From Cuscuta epithymum (taxonomy: Eukaryota > Streptophyta > Magnoliopsida > Solanales > Convolvulaceae): a stretch of DNA of 64,000 bases. Every line of letters starts with the position of its first letter. Positions within the stretch are counted from its first letter, which is position 1. The DNA is taken from contig CAMAPF010001062.1 in the NCBI GenBank assembly GCA_945859915.1, forward strand, positions 496,001 to 560,000, in the 5' to 3' direction. A program made the position numbers and the translations under genes. Below are positions 1-11,328 of this stretch, one piece after another. The notes under the pieces are model-generated. The model searched no databases and was not told the DNA's origin. It saw only the letters and a program-made list of their open reading frames with translations.

Positions 1-544
1 TCTTATCGAACTCTAAAACTTATTTGAGAGGTGTGCCTATTTACTCTAAGTAATAAGTACATCAATCCGATCGTACCAATTCAAATGCCTTTAATCTTTT
101 AGGTAATTAAATCATAGATGATGTACTTATTATCGTTGAAGACGTTTTCTATCTTAAAATACCAAAGAACTCAAAAGGTGCTGTATGAAAACGTATTTAA
201 TATAAGAACATAAGCGTCCTTTATTACCTATACATATCCATATAATTCGCATCCACGTTTAATTGATGTAATACGATAAATCTTATGACAAGAGCATAAA
301 CGTCTAATCTAGTTTATGCTCTGTAAAACCATAATATCCTGTTGTATCCTAAGTATACCGGAATCTCAGATATTTTAGAGTTGACAAATATCTAACACCA
401 TATTATTTAGATTCGCCTTATAGGTATTGAATAATGAATTAATGTTATTTTGTCAAAGACTTACTAAACGTCTATGTTTTATTCCTTGGCACTATAGTTT
501 TCGTAAATACCACTTTGTAAATAGGCAATCATATTAGGTATTTC
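1..544. repeat. Hairpin-mosaic DNA, left edge
   Basis: AT-rich non-coding sequence with no convincing gene. It carries words that recur in the later mosaic blocks, such as a GGCAATCAT word near 522 that also occurs in the 37-bp module at 23417 and 23473. It ends at the target site of the Cassandra LTR. Confidence 0.5.
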
Positions 545-810
545 GGTAACACCCCGGCCCCGCAGGACCCGAGGTAGTTACTACGGACCAATAGTACTGT
601 CCCACAAACCACCACGAGCCTTTACCGCGCACTTTGTCCTCACTCATGCGCGCCCTGAGAAACTTCCCAGGGGGTTACCCATCCCAAGACTACTCCCGTG
701 CAAGCACGCTTAACTTTGGAGTTCTTGGGTGATGAGCTCCCTTAAAAGGAGCACCTCTGTTTGTATGAGTAGTACTATTAATTCATTTATATTAAATCTC
801 AAGTGTTACA
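545..810 (-). mobile_element. Cassandra-type solo LTR (TRIM) with 5S rRNA-like segment
   Basis: Read on the minus strand this 266 bp unit begins TGTAACACTTG and ends near GGGGTGTTACC. It contains a 5S rRNA-like stretch (plus coordinates about 670-730) with the box A-like AGTTAAGCGTGCTTG and the box C-like GGATGGGTAACC, followed by the GAGTGAGGACAAAGTGCGC tail typical of Cassandra LTRs. The same 5 bp, ATTTC, lies on both sides (540-544 and 811-815). No primer site or polypurine tract adjoins either end, so this is a solo LTR and not a full element or a 5S gene. Cassandra elements encode no protein and use the 5S promoter for RNA polymerase III transcription (family knowledge). Confidence 0.9.
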
Positions 811-962
811 ATTTCGTTGACGGAATAACTATGCAAATCTAAGGTAGCAGTATAAATCTTTTACCTTACGTATTTACGAAAACCATAAGGTATTTACATA
901 CGTATTCTATCTCCGAACACGTTACAGCCTATATAATAGCTTGTATAACCACAAAGGTAATC

Positions 963-1008
963 GTACAAGATTTGATATCTTGAGTACCAAATCTTGTACT
1001 CAAGATAT
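963..1008. repeat. Interleaved inverted repeats (A B A' B')
   Basis: Arm A is GTACAAGATTTG (963-974) and its complement A' is 988-999. Arm B is ATATCTTGAGTAC (975-987) and its complement B' is 996-1008. The hairpins overlap, so only one can form at a time, or a pseudoknot-like fold could form in RNA. Confidence 0.9.
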
Positions 1009-1014
1009 TTCCAA

Positions 1015-1067
1015 AGAGATATAATACGTTTTAAATAGAAGAACACACAGCAAGATATGAGTGTCAC
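1015..1067. repeat. 53-bp arm of a long-range inverted repeat (partner 7985-8037)
   Basis: The reverse complement of 7985-8037 aligns here over 53 bp without gaps and with two mismatches by eye. The word GCAAGATATGAGTGTCAC is central. A shorter related word, ACAAGATATGAGTGT, occurs again near 2518. Confidence 0.85.
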
Positions 1068-1326
1068 GAATACTTAAGCTAATACACATTATATATTCCT
1101 ACAAGAAAATATAGGCGTTTTGTTTACACACAGATATATACGCTCGATAAGAACTCACAAAAAAAATGAAGTTTTTAATATAAACTATCATCCTTAATAT
1201 CTCTAGACAATGACGTTCAATATGATTGTATACTTGTGTAGATCCCTAGGCTGTACACCCTAACTCATCAGGGTGGTTGAAATTTGAGAAATTACCGCCG
1301 GTGTCGAAATATCAAGGGTAAGGGAT

Positions 1327-1377
1327 GATATATGTAACTATTACTTAGAGATAGTTACATATATCTCTCTAAGTAAT
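1327..1377. repeat. Interleaved inverted repeats (A B A' B')
   Basis: A is GATATATGTAACTAT (1327-1341), with a perfect complement at 1351-1365. B is ATTACTTAGAGA (1340-1351), with its complement at 1366-1377. The layout matches 963-1008 but the sequence is unrelated. Confidence 0.9.
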
Positions 1378-2618
1378 TTGGAAACAGAGCATTAAATCTA
1401 TTGACTATTGCGACATGGTTACGATTTTTGATGTAAATTACACGTCCTGTTCCATCAAAAAGGTATCGATCCTAAATAGAGCTAGACTGTTTAGGATCAT
1501 ATGTTCCAGTGAGCACTTACGAAATAAGGTGTTTCCCTTATTGTATAAAAGGAGACTTTAGACCACTGCATCTATATCTAATTTAGCGTGACAATTAATC
1601 TTTTAATTGAGTGAGCAGTCTTGATTAGCCATAATACGGTGTCTTAACCGGGGATGATTTCTATTTGATAGAAATCACGGTTTAAGCGATTTCTATCATA
1701 GAGATAGAAACATAGTTGTTCCAAAGATCGGATACCTATGGTTATCATCTTGATTAACCATTTTGTGATATAGATCTCTTCACACCACTGCACTCAAATG
1801 CACTATATCTTAACCTTTTCAAAAGTTCTAATACCGTTTTGTTTTACAAAATAGACATATCTCCATAGAAACCTAAGTGACATGAATATGCATATCTTCA
1901 TGAATACGTATTTGTTATACGTATTCATCAGCCTAATACTTCGGCCTAGAGAAAATTGGTGGCCTTCATAACCTTATCTAGAGTAAAACAAAATGGCCAT
2001 ATCGACGCCGGTATGACCATAAACGCTGTTAGAACTTTTATTGTGAGTCAAGTTTGTCTGTACCCAACAAAATAATCCTTGTATAAGTATACAAGGATTA
2101 TACAATAATCCTTGTATACTTATAGTGATTAACCGGCATGTCTATTATCAGTGATATCCTTAATGAAATAATCTATCGTTAAAGTCGGGTTAGATTACAT
2201 CAGTGATATTCTAAATAGAGCACTCATTAGTAATATGGCAAGTAATTTTCACTAGCGTGTTATGATTTAGGGTTACGTAGAGATATTCTTTTATCTAATA
2301 CCTGGGGACAATCTCACTATATTGTTAATACACGTTAATACGTGTATTCAACGTCAAATGATTTACGCTATAATGGTTAGCGTAAATCAAGCCCTATAGA
2401 AAATATCCAATTTACTTACTTTCCAGAGTTTAGGATTAAATATTCCTAAACTCATAGATTAGGAATTGATTACCATTATATTGGATATGTTACTATAATA
2501 TTCAAACTTAGACGCACAACAAGATATGAGTGTTGAAACTTATACAAGAATAGTGTGATATTGAACTCACATAAGCTATAAACGGTTCCAATTTCCGAAT
2601 ATCCGAAATGTAACTCAT

Positions 2619-2647
2619 ATCCGAACTCTATCGTATAGAGTTCGGAT
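2619..2647. repeat. Perfect hairpin, 13-bp arms, 3-base loop
   Basis: ATCCGAACTCTAT, loop CGT, then the exact complement. A transcription terminator is unlikely because there is no associated gene. Confidence 0.85.
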
Positions 2648-2795
2648 CAAATACACTCATATAATACTTTGCGATAATTGTCTTCTCGTTGGAAAGATCT
2701 TAAATGAGTATCGGGATGGTCTTGCTATACATTTGGTATGATTTGATAACTTGTAATTTATCTTGAACTCTCTTTCAAGATAAATTCATAAATAT

Positions 2796-2913
2796 CGGTA
2801 GATCACACTCATAGTCAATTTTGATAACGTTTAGAATTTAATCATATTTCCCCCAATATGATTGATATAATATTACGATATCAATCTGTTTTGACTATGA
2901 GTGTGATCTACCG
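2796..2913. repeat. Inverted repeat, perfect 23-bp arms
   Basis: Arms at 2796-2818 and 2891-2913 are exact complements, separated by 72 bases that contain further short palindromes. The arm contains CACTCATAG, one of several ACTCAT-type words common in the mosaic. Confidence 0.85.
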
Positions 2914-4126
2914 AATTGTTATAAGATTTGGTATAACAATTATGAAGATTACCATTTCTAGGCGTCCCATTGAAATATCAAGGATATAACGGTATTTGAG
3001 TGGAATGCAAATACCTAATATTTTCTTAGGATCCTTTAGATATTAAAATGTCCCGGATAAGATTGTTTTTAGGCTGAAGAATGGGCTCAGTATTTGATGG
3101 TATTAAATCTATAATAGATTGTACTAAAAATTGTGCTCAGTATTTGATGGAATACTTTAAAATGTACGTCATAGCATATATTCCATGATATGATCGGATC
3201 AAATTTCCCGTTTAATCATCCCTTAATTAACAAAACTTATATTTCCCGTAAAACAAAACGGGAATACTTCGAGTATAAATGCTTAAGTATTGGTATAATA
3301 GGGATGATTTAGCCCAAATGATCCCTTACGCCTATTGTTATACTAAATTATATGCCTATCTTAATTATTATTCGAATATATATTATGTTAAAGTATATAT
3401 ACAATATATATATAATATATCCTGTAATATTTTTAGATATATTTCACTATATCTAAACGATATATCTACGTACTATGTACATAGATATTAATATAAGTTA
3501 TATGTATCAATGTATGTCTATATGTCATTATATTCATTGTTATTTAACTTTTACCATCGTATGCACTTATTTAAACTAAGTGCATACGAGTTTATACTCA
3601 ATAATAGTGTTCATTTTCGAATATTATCATTATAATATTCGAAATATATTGTTTATAGCTATACATAAAATATCATATGTATATTTACGACAAAGCACTT
3701 ATTATACTATAATGTGTTATATAAGCTTATAGTTTACATCCAATAATGTAATATTAAATATTACATTATGATTATTTGTATACATATATATCTTGTAATA
3801 CTTGTCGTTTGGAACTATAAAGTACATTCACAATACAAAATAGGTACATATACAAATAATGTACTAATACTCAGGACAAATAATACATAAGAATTAAGAT
3901 AATGAATATTATAACGTATTTTACAATAATACGTTTTTAGAATACAATTTAGATGATATTATCTAAATATTTTGTTCCAACTTCAATTACATATGATATC
4001 ACGTGCTTAACGTGAACAGATTGCTGGTCTGCCTATGTACATTGTCTAACTCTCCATTTTATTAAAGCTAACCCTAAATGTCGTATCGTGATACCAACAG
4101 TTATGGGTTGTCCCATAACTATTAAG

Positions 4127-6954
4127 TGTAACACCATCCCCAAATATATTTACTTTTATGTAAATAATGTATTGAACCTTATTAAAGAATTGATGAATTT
4201 ACGAAGTTGTAAATTTTCATTATTTCTTTCGCGTGAATAGTAAATTGCACGTGGGACCCACACCGGGAGCGGGGGCTGCCCGATATTCTCAAGATCACAT
4301 AAATTATTCTTATGGGTCGAAATAATATTTATATAGTGGTGGACATCTTATTTGGGCCATAGGAAGGCCTGGGGTTGACCGGTTGGTCAAAAGAAGCCAA
4401 ATACCGGTACCGACAATTTAACAGATAACAGCCCGGAAATGAATTTCGGAGACTTCTAAATTAAAATTTTGGAATATACATTAGTTCAAAAGGGATTTAT
4501 GATTGAGAACACATAATATATTTTATTTTACCCGATAAAATAAAATACGATTAAAACAGTCCGAAAAATACAACTTTCGGGACCGATTGCACACATCGGG
4601 ACACAAAGGGATGACCTCTCACATGAGTGGGGGCCATACCACATTTTATTCAGCTCAAATGTGAGCCTTGGGGACTGCAATGACAATGGAAGGTGGGAGG
4701 AAGGTCAATCATGAGGTGGGATGGGACCCTTTCCCCACATAATTGGTGAGATGAGCCAAAAAGGCCATCCTATCACCCCCTCACCCCATTATCTCGGCCA
4801 GGCCACCCAAGGGAGGGAAGAAGAGATTCCAAACTCACCTCCATTGCTGCAAATTCGAGCTCAAGCTTAAGTGATCCAAGGAAGATGTTCTAAGAAGGCA
4901 AAAGTTAAGAAAAGTGTGAATAATTAAGGTAATGACCTTATTATAACTTTTCCTTTAATTTTCTTCTAACAAATGACGTATATATCATATTAAGGACCCT
5001 TAGTATGGTTTCACATGCTATAAGTGTGGATTTATGGGTTGGAAGGTGGTTCTACGTCCAAGAACGGACTTAGAAGCCAAAACGACTGGTTCACCGGAAA
5101 ATAGCCTTTTAGAGGTTATTTGTATTAATACGGGTTTTATGATTATAAAACCTTGTTAGGAACTTATAAAGGGTATTTCAAGTGATATCAAAAAGTTGGA
5201 AAAGTCGCCGGAGTTGACCAAAAGTCGCCGGAGTTCCACCGGAGTTCAACCAAGAAGAGTAGAACTTCATAACGCTAGTTCAAGGTGAGTGGACACCTTA
5301 ATACCTTATAACTTTTGGGTCAATTATGAGATTACCTAAATAAATGTTATATGTGTTCATAATGATGTTTAAAATATATTTAAACATGTGATTAGCCAAC
5401 ATAGTTAAGTGTGTATGAAAGGAATTAATTGTGTATGCATGAAATATGATATGAGGAATTATATAAAATGCATATTTGATTTAAGTGTAAAAGAAGCACA
5501 AATGAATATTATTAACTTAATTATGTGATGATTAAGTTGATATGTACAAGGATTGAAATGGCGGTCAACAAAAACATTGACCGATGGCTAATGGTTTAAC
5601 TAATACCGGTTGGTATTAGTTAATTACAAGTTTATATAAATGCATGGTTTTGCATAGATTGTGATACATAAGCTTTATGTATTGATTTAGCTATGAAAGA
5701 ATGAATATGATATAGACTCTATCTAGGTTGATAGGAGGTTGATCATAGGAAAATATTTTGGTCGAGGACCCTAGTACTTAAAAGTACTTAACACTCAAAT
5801 TTTGGTGGAGGACCATAGTACTTAAAAGTACTTAACACTCAAATTTTGGTGGAGGACCCTAGTACTTAAAAGTACTTAACACTCATATTTTGGTGGAGGA
5901 CCCCAGTACTTAAAAATACTTAACACTCAAATTTTGGTGGAGGACCCTAGTACTTAGAAGTACTTAACAATCATATTTTGGTGGAGGACCCTAGTACTTA
6001 AAAGTACTTAACACTCATATTTTGGTGGAGGACCCCAGTACTTAAAAATACTTAACACTCAAATTTTGGTGGAGGACCCTAGTACTTAGAAGTACTTAAC
6101 AATCATATTTTGGTGGAGGACCCTAGTACTTAAAAGTACTTAACACTCATATTTTGGTGGAGGACCCTAGTACTTAAAAGTACTTAACACTCATATTTTG
6201 GTGGAGGACCCCAGGACTTAAAAGTCATTAACACTCATATTTGGTGGAGGACCCTAGGACTAAAAGTTCTTAACACTCATAGGTTATGATATTGAAATAG
6301 GGATAAGGAGGAGTCCTATACACTCATAGGTATATGGGTGGGTTGGGGTTTTTAGTCAAGAATATTGGCTATTACTATTTTCCCAAATATAACGGTGATC
6401 CACGGATCGGATATTTTCCAAGTGTATATATGTATACTAATGAGTATTTCATAACTTGGGGGAAAAGACTATTTATATAAGTATCACCCTATGTTTGGGT
6501 CTTATACTTGAAACGTTAGTTATTCCATATTTAGCCTGCTACTCGCTCGGTACTTGTATTGACCCCTTCGGGGGGGCCCACCTTTTTCAGGTTGAAGCTA
6601 GGGCTTGTTACTTGCACCTTTTTACGGGTGATATCAACTCAGGAAGACGTGGTTCGTGCTTCCTTATTTTCTTTCAAACTACCGAACACTTGCTCATGGA
6701 TATTTGATTTACTATAAACTTTGTTTTTGGGCTTGCATGCCTATGTTGTTGGCCGGTTGTGGGTTATGACTTACCATTGAATATTTCCGCTATTCATTGG
6801 TTTAAATGTGATGTTGTTATGTATGTTTACTTCTGAGTATGGATGAATTGTTTTCTCGAACGCCTTGTATGATTAAGTGAGGTTGACTCACGGGTGACGT
6901 CACTTGATTATACGGCGGTTGTGCACGCGCTCAGATGCGGTCTGGGGCGTGACA
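4127..6954 (+). mobile_element. Solo LTR of a large gypsy-like retrotransposon
   Basis: The unit begins TGTAACACCATCCCC and ends GGTCTGGGGCGTGACA. It is bordered on both sides by the same 5 bp, TTAAG (4122-4126 and 6955-6959). Its 2.8 kb length and termini fit the long LTRs of chromovirus-type gypsy elements (inference; no coding domain is present to place it). There is no primer site, polypurine tract or pol sequence next to it, so it is a solo LTR left by LTR-LTR recombination. It contains a 44-bp tandem array (5756-6290). Short reading frames such as 6456-6707 have no recognisable content. Confidence 0.85.
5756..6290. repeat. Tandem array, 44-bp unit, about 12 copies
   Basis: The unit contains GGTGGAGGACCCTAGTACTT followed by an AAAAGTACTTAACACTCA segment, so each copy holds a palindrome built on AGTACTT and AAGTACT. 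Variants recur every third unit: the copy with TTAGAAG appears near 5941 and again 132 bp later, a three-unit higher-order repeat. It lies inside the solo LTR. Confidence 0.9.
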
Positions 6955-7984
6955 TTAAGGGCCTGATCATACACTGAAATTGATAATACACGTTAGATGT
7001 ATTACGCATTAAGTCATAATCTATTGTATATACTAGAATGAGTATTACAAATAGCTTTGGATGTAATACCTAGTTCGAGAGCTTAGGCTAAATTAACGGG
7101 TGCCACTATGTTAATACGTTATACAATCTAGATAGGGTGATACCATTCCTTTTCGAAATATCAAGTAAAAGGAATTGTGCTCTATAAACACTAAGGCAAT
7201 CTTGATAGTATAACATTATCTTGTTGTTTGAGATGATATACCATTATAGAGCACAACGTAGATTACAATGCATTATTAGCATATCTTTGGCATATGACGC
7301 AAGATAAACGCTATTACTCTAAGTTAATCTATCTGAGATCTATCAATAACAAATACTTAGCCTACTTAGACAAATACTTAGCCTAATCTATTTGATCTCT
7401 AAAACGAGATATGAATTCGATAAGACATTCATATCTGAAGTTGTGTAATTGAAGGGATGATACTCATATCTATCAAAGCGTAAGTATCAAAACAAGAATA
7501 TATCAGTAAATAGATTATAAATATGTTGAAGATATCATCTTTCTATTGTTAGGTCTTCTGCCAGAAACGTTATCATCCTTAGAAGACGGGTATTGTTACG
7601 GGGATATGGTTGGAAGTATATTGAGCCTAATTAAGTTTCATTTGACGTTTAATTATCTGAAAGATATACATATTAGAAATAATATGTATTAGTTCATACA
7701 AATTACACTATGAATCTTAAATGCATATCGTGTTCTGTTGCTATAATGTTACACTAAAATACGTTTAGTGTCTTTTTATCAACATATTTACATACTGGAC
7801 ATATGTTACGAGCATCCCTATAATTTATTGTTTACGGTGGGACAACTATATCTTCACTTAGTGAATCTAACCTATTTGTCACAAACCTTCGATTCCAACA
7901 ACATAAATACCGTTGGAAAGGCAATTTTGAGTTCTAAAACTTTTGTTCTAACTTCAATTACAATGCATTAAGTAAAAGGTATTT

Positions 7985-8037
7985 GTGACACTCATATCTT
8001 GTTGTGTGTTCTTCCATTTAAAACGTATTATATCTCT
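7985..8037. repeat. 53-bp arm of a long-range inverted repeat (partner 1015-1067)
   Basis: Matches the reverse complement of 1015-1067 at 51 of 53 positions by eye. The two arms flank about 6.9 kb that includes the 2.8 kb solo LTR. Confidence 0.85.
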
Positions 8038-8436
8038 AATAGCTTTAATAACCCTAAATAGTTTGGGGATACATGGGGATTTTATTAACTAGATTGCACT
8101 TCGGGACAAAACAGAGCAAAATATGATACCATCTATGGATCAAGGTATTTGTAAGATTGGAACTCAAGGCAAACATACAAAACTTAGCTCGTATTTTCCA
8201 CGAGTTGCCACCGTTTGCGCACTTAAGTTTAACAGGCAAAGGCTTTGGACTGGTTAATCTATTACGTAATGATCCGATCATATCTTGCTCTGATATAAAG
8301 GAAAAAATTTTGCTTGGACAAAATAGCTATTATACTATAGCATTTTTATCAGTTCTTCAATTTAGCCTAGTGTGAGCTCCATACTAGGCTAAGTAATCTT
8401 AGCCTAGTATCAAACGAGCATTTAGAATATTGCAAA

Positions 8437-8500
8437 CTACGATAAACATATTTATCGTAGCCTCTACTTAAAATGTAGAGGTTACTCAAATCTTTGAGTA
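8437..8500. repeat. Three hairpins in a row with almost no spacer
   Basis: First, CTACGATAAA and its complement (8437-8460). Second, CCTCTAC and GTAGAGG (8461-8481). Third, TACTCAAA and TTTGAGTA (8483-8500). All stems are exact. Confidence 0.9.
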
Positions 8501-8735
8501 GCCTTGATAAAGCATTGCCCAGAAGATAGAGTCTGGACAAATATAATCTCTTCATACGTTTATAGCACGTATTATATCTTAACGTCGCACAATAAAAGCT
8601 CGATAAGATTACGCGAAGTATCCGTGACACTCATATCTTTCAGAGTGTTGGCTAAATTCATAAATGTTTAGCATTTTACCAATGGTACGAGGTGATAATC
8701 TACATGGGTTACTCAAAATTTATCACAGTAATGCT

Positions 8736-9140
8736 TACGGTATTGTTAAGGGAATTTTTTTTAGATATGACTAAAAGATAAACAACTTCTCAAAATATGA
8801 CTAGAAATCTCCCGTATGTTTTATATGACTAATTTGTAGGTAAAAGGCATACGATGCCATAATACATCAGGAGTAAATATCGTTAATACCCTTAGCGGTT
8901 AGTTTTGTAAAAAAAATCCTCCTCCGTTTTATTTCTTCAAATAAGGAATCAGGCGTTTTTTTTGGGTGGAGTCATCCATAATGATCATACATTATTTAAT
9001 CTGGCGGAATTATAATATTAATTAACTTCTCTTTCCATGCACTATTTTCTCTAGCATTAAAATCTATTCGAACTAAATTAAAAATACCACAATGAAGGGC
9101 AGTAATTACATATTGAGCATTAAATAATATAGACTCTGGT
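8736..9140. other. AT-rich non-coding stretch
   Basis: No gene recognised. A segment around 8760-8840 repeats the phrase ATATGACTA three times and looks like a decayed repeat, but I cannot assign a family. Confidence 0.3.
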
Positions 9141-9740
9141 GCAATATAGAAGGGCAATAAAATACATAGATGGGTGTTCATATAATTATGAGCAATATAT
9201 ATATACACGATAGTATATATATAATACAGGCAATTAGTAATTTTTAGGAGTATACACAGTAATATTCCGAGCAGTGAAAGTATATCTATAGTGCAAACTG
9301 TGCAATATAGAGGGGCAGTAAAAAACATAGACCGGTTTTCATATAATTATGAGCAATATATAGTCCATATAATATAGGCCGTAAGTGATTTTAGGAGTAT
9401 AGACAGTAATAAAGAAAGAGCAATAAACGTATATTAACGGTGCAATATAGAGGGACAATAAAATACATAGACAGATATTCATATAATTATAAGAAATATA
9501 TATGTATATAAATAATAGACAGTAAGCAATTTTTAGGCGTATGGACAGGCATACAGCAATAATGAAAGAGCGGTGAAAGTATATATACGATGCAATATAG
9601 GGGGACAGTAAAATACAGACACGTATTCATATAATTATGAGCGTTATATATAATAATATTATATTGTATTATGAGCAGTATTTATATTACGCAGTATATA
9701 TTATAATATATTTATGAGTAGTATTATAAGGCAGTAATTA
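9141..9740. repeat. Imperfect tandem repeat, about 140-160 bp unit, four copies
   Basis: Units start at about 9141, 9302, 9442 and 9592 with GCAATATAG followed by AGGGRCARTAAAA and, a little further on, CATATAATTATGAG. Copies differ by point changes and indels, so the array is old. Confidence 0.75.
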
Positions 9741-10284
9741 TTATGGTCCGAGGGTTTGGAATGAAAACAAGGTTCCGAGTATATATCTCTTCTCTAAATT
9801 AATTAATTTTGATTTAAGTTATTCAATTAATTGTTATATTATATGTCCGTATTTTCAGGAATAGTATTTATCATATGTGAAAAAATAGGAGAAAAACTCC
9901 ATATTTATGGATTAGAGGTTAGCCGAGGAATAAAAATCAGGAAGAATAGGAAATAGTGAGTATTTATTACTAATAGCAGTTACCATATATGAATAACTTC
10001 TCTCCTTATTTTTAGGAAGACCAATAATGAACACACGTTTTGCTCTGTTCGTGCATATCGATCACAAGCGGTTAAATAGGAATAATAAATGAGTTCCTAT
10101 ATTTAAGCTTGAGGGCAGCCGAGGAATAAAAAGAACCGTGAATGCACATGCAAACATCCATTTATCATATATTGAGAATAATAACTAATAAGTCATACAT
10201 TGGGAAACTTTGGTAGTTTCAATCATACGAGAGATAATTTTCTCTATTGTTAATCATATCTGGTACCAACCCTCCACAAAAAAT
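9741..10284. other. AT-rich non-coding stretch with a diverged duplication
   Basis: The phrase GCCGAGGAATAAAAA appears near 9910-9930 and again near 10115-10135 in similar surroundings, suggesting a diverged duplication of about 200 bp. No gene seen. Confidence 0.35.
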
Positions 10285-10535
10285 CGGGAAACAGAAATGA
10301 TATTACCAACTTTAAAAGGTTGTAATTCCAACTCTATGGAAAGAATAATATTTGTGAACGGGACACTAGTTTTGGCTCGTAAATATGAGTGCTCACAAAA
10401 CTGATAATACACGATTTAGTCTATCGAATACAAAGTTGAAAGAGCTTAAACTAGTGTTCCGTTCACAAATATTATTCTTTCCAAAGAGTTGGAATTACAA
10501 CCTTTTAAAGTTGGTAATATCATTTCCGTTTCCCG
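10285..10535. repeat. Long hairpin, about 89-bp arms, 74-base loop
   Basis: Left arm 10285-10373 and right arm 10448-10535 are complementary with only a handful of mismatches or indels by eye. If transcribed, this would give a long near-perfect foldback RNA of the size that feeds plant siRNA or young miRNA processing (inference). No terminal target duplication was found, so it may be a MITE remnant or a mosaic hairpin of unusual size. Confidence 0.9.
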
Positions 10536-11320
10536 TTTCATGATAATAGGAAAGAATAAAGCAACTATTGTGGATCAATCACCCGTTAACTTATTTAGCG
10601 TGGATAAGTGTTTCAATCATAAAGTTGGTTTAATCGGCAGAATCGCTATATTAACCCAACTTTAATATGAAAATATTTGATATCAGGTTATGATTATCAA
10701 ATATTACTAGGTTGTGACAGGTAATACCCCTTTACAACTATAAAGGTATGATTATATTTCGTATATCTCGGTGGGTATTTTGAAAGTGCTCTGATAATTA
10801 CAAGATCATATCTTCAGAGCGGGATATATTCATCAAAACCGGAAACTCATTTATGCACAGTATACAAACGATATATTGTTGATATCTTGCTGGAAAAGAG
10901 TAATATATCTCTTTATATTTACACGCAAAAGCATTAAGTCATACGTCCATTATTAAATACGAGGTTTTATAATTTGCCAATTTAGTTTTCCATCTTAAAC
11001 TGATGATGGAAAACGCTAAAAGTTTATTACATCCGTCCCTAATGTAATAAACTAGCTTATAAATATTATCTATTAGGAAGATTAATACGTAGTATATTTC
11101 TGGGACAACTTCAAGCACCTATTTTGCTCAACGATATTTCTATTTTAGTATTTGGTTTACAAAAGGTAAATCAAACAGTTTACCTAGAGGCTTAAAGTAA
11201 AAGTGCTCCAAATCTTCTGTTGTGTTATCTCATAACCAAAATCTTTAACGCACATTCCAAATTTTATCATTTTGAGTAAAGATAACTTATAATAAAGGGA
11301 GTTCGGAGTGTCTTTAAACA
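10536..11320. repeat. Hairpin-mosaic DNA block
   Basis: AT-rich, gene-free. Short paired words include AGTTGGTTTAA near 10625 and its inverse near 10655. It ends at the 8-bp target site of the hAT element. Confidence 0.5.
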
Positions 11321-11328
11321 CTCATGAC

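Larger units (their letters stand above)
816..4121. repeat. Hairpin-mosaic DNA block
   Basis: About 3.3 kb without a credible gene. Perfect or near-perfect inverted repeats with 10-23 bp arms follow one another, often with no spacer. Examples are 963-1008, 1327-1377, 2619-2647 and 2796-2913, with others near 1655-1710, 2068-2125, 2335-2400 and 2750-2785. It is not a simple tandem array. Short modules recur in both orientations in blocks further right. The last part (3260-4120) is very AT-rich. Confidence 0.65.
6960..8735. repeat. Hairpin-mosaic DNA block
   Basis: AT-rich, no credible gene. It includes the partner arm 7985-8037 of the inverted repeat at 1015-1067, a word GGGACAAAACAGAGCAA near 8104 that recurs near 14918, and a TTAGCCTAGT arm set near 8362-8410 present in direct and inverted copies. 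Short reading frames here (for example 8054-8281) look like chance. Confidence 0.6.

Noticed and set aside
670..730. 5S rRNA gene
   Set aside because: Only part of a 5S gene is present, diverged, and it lies inside a Cassandra-type LTR with its own target duplication.
5756..6290. CRISPR array
   Set aside because: Repeats are contiguous 44-bp units without unique spacers, within a plant LTR. The 40-bp repeats at 18111-18850 also have repeated, not unique, spacers.
8054..8375. Overlapping 72-75 codon genes on both strands in the mosaic
   Set aside because: No family similarity, and they overlap each other. Other short mosaic frames were dropped for the same reason.
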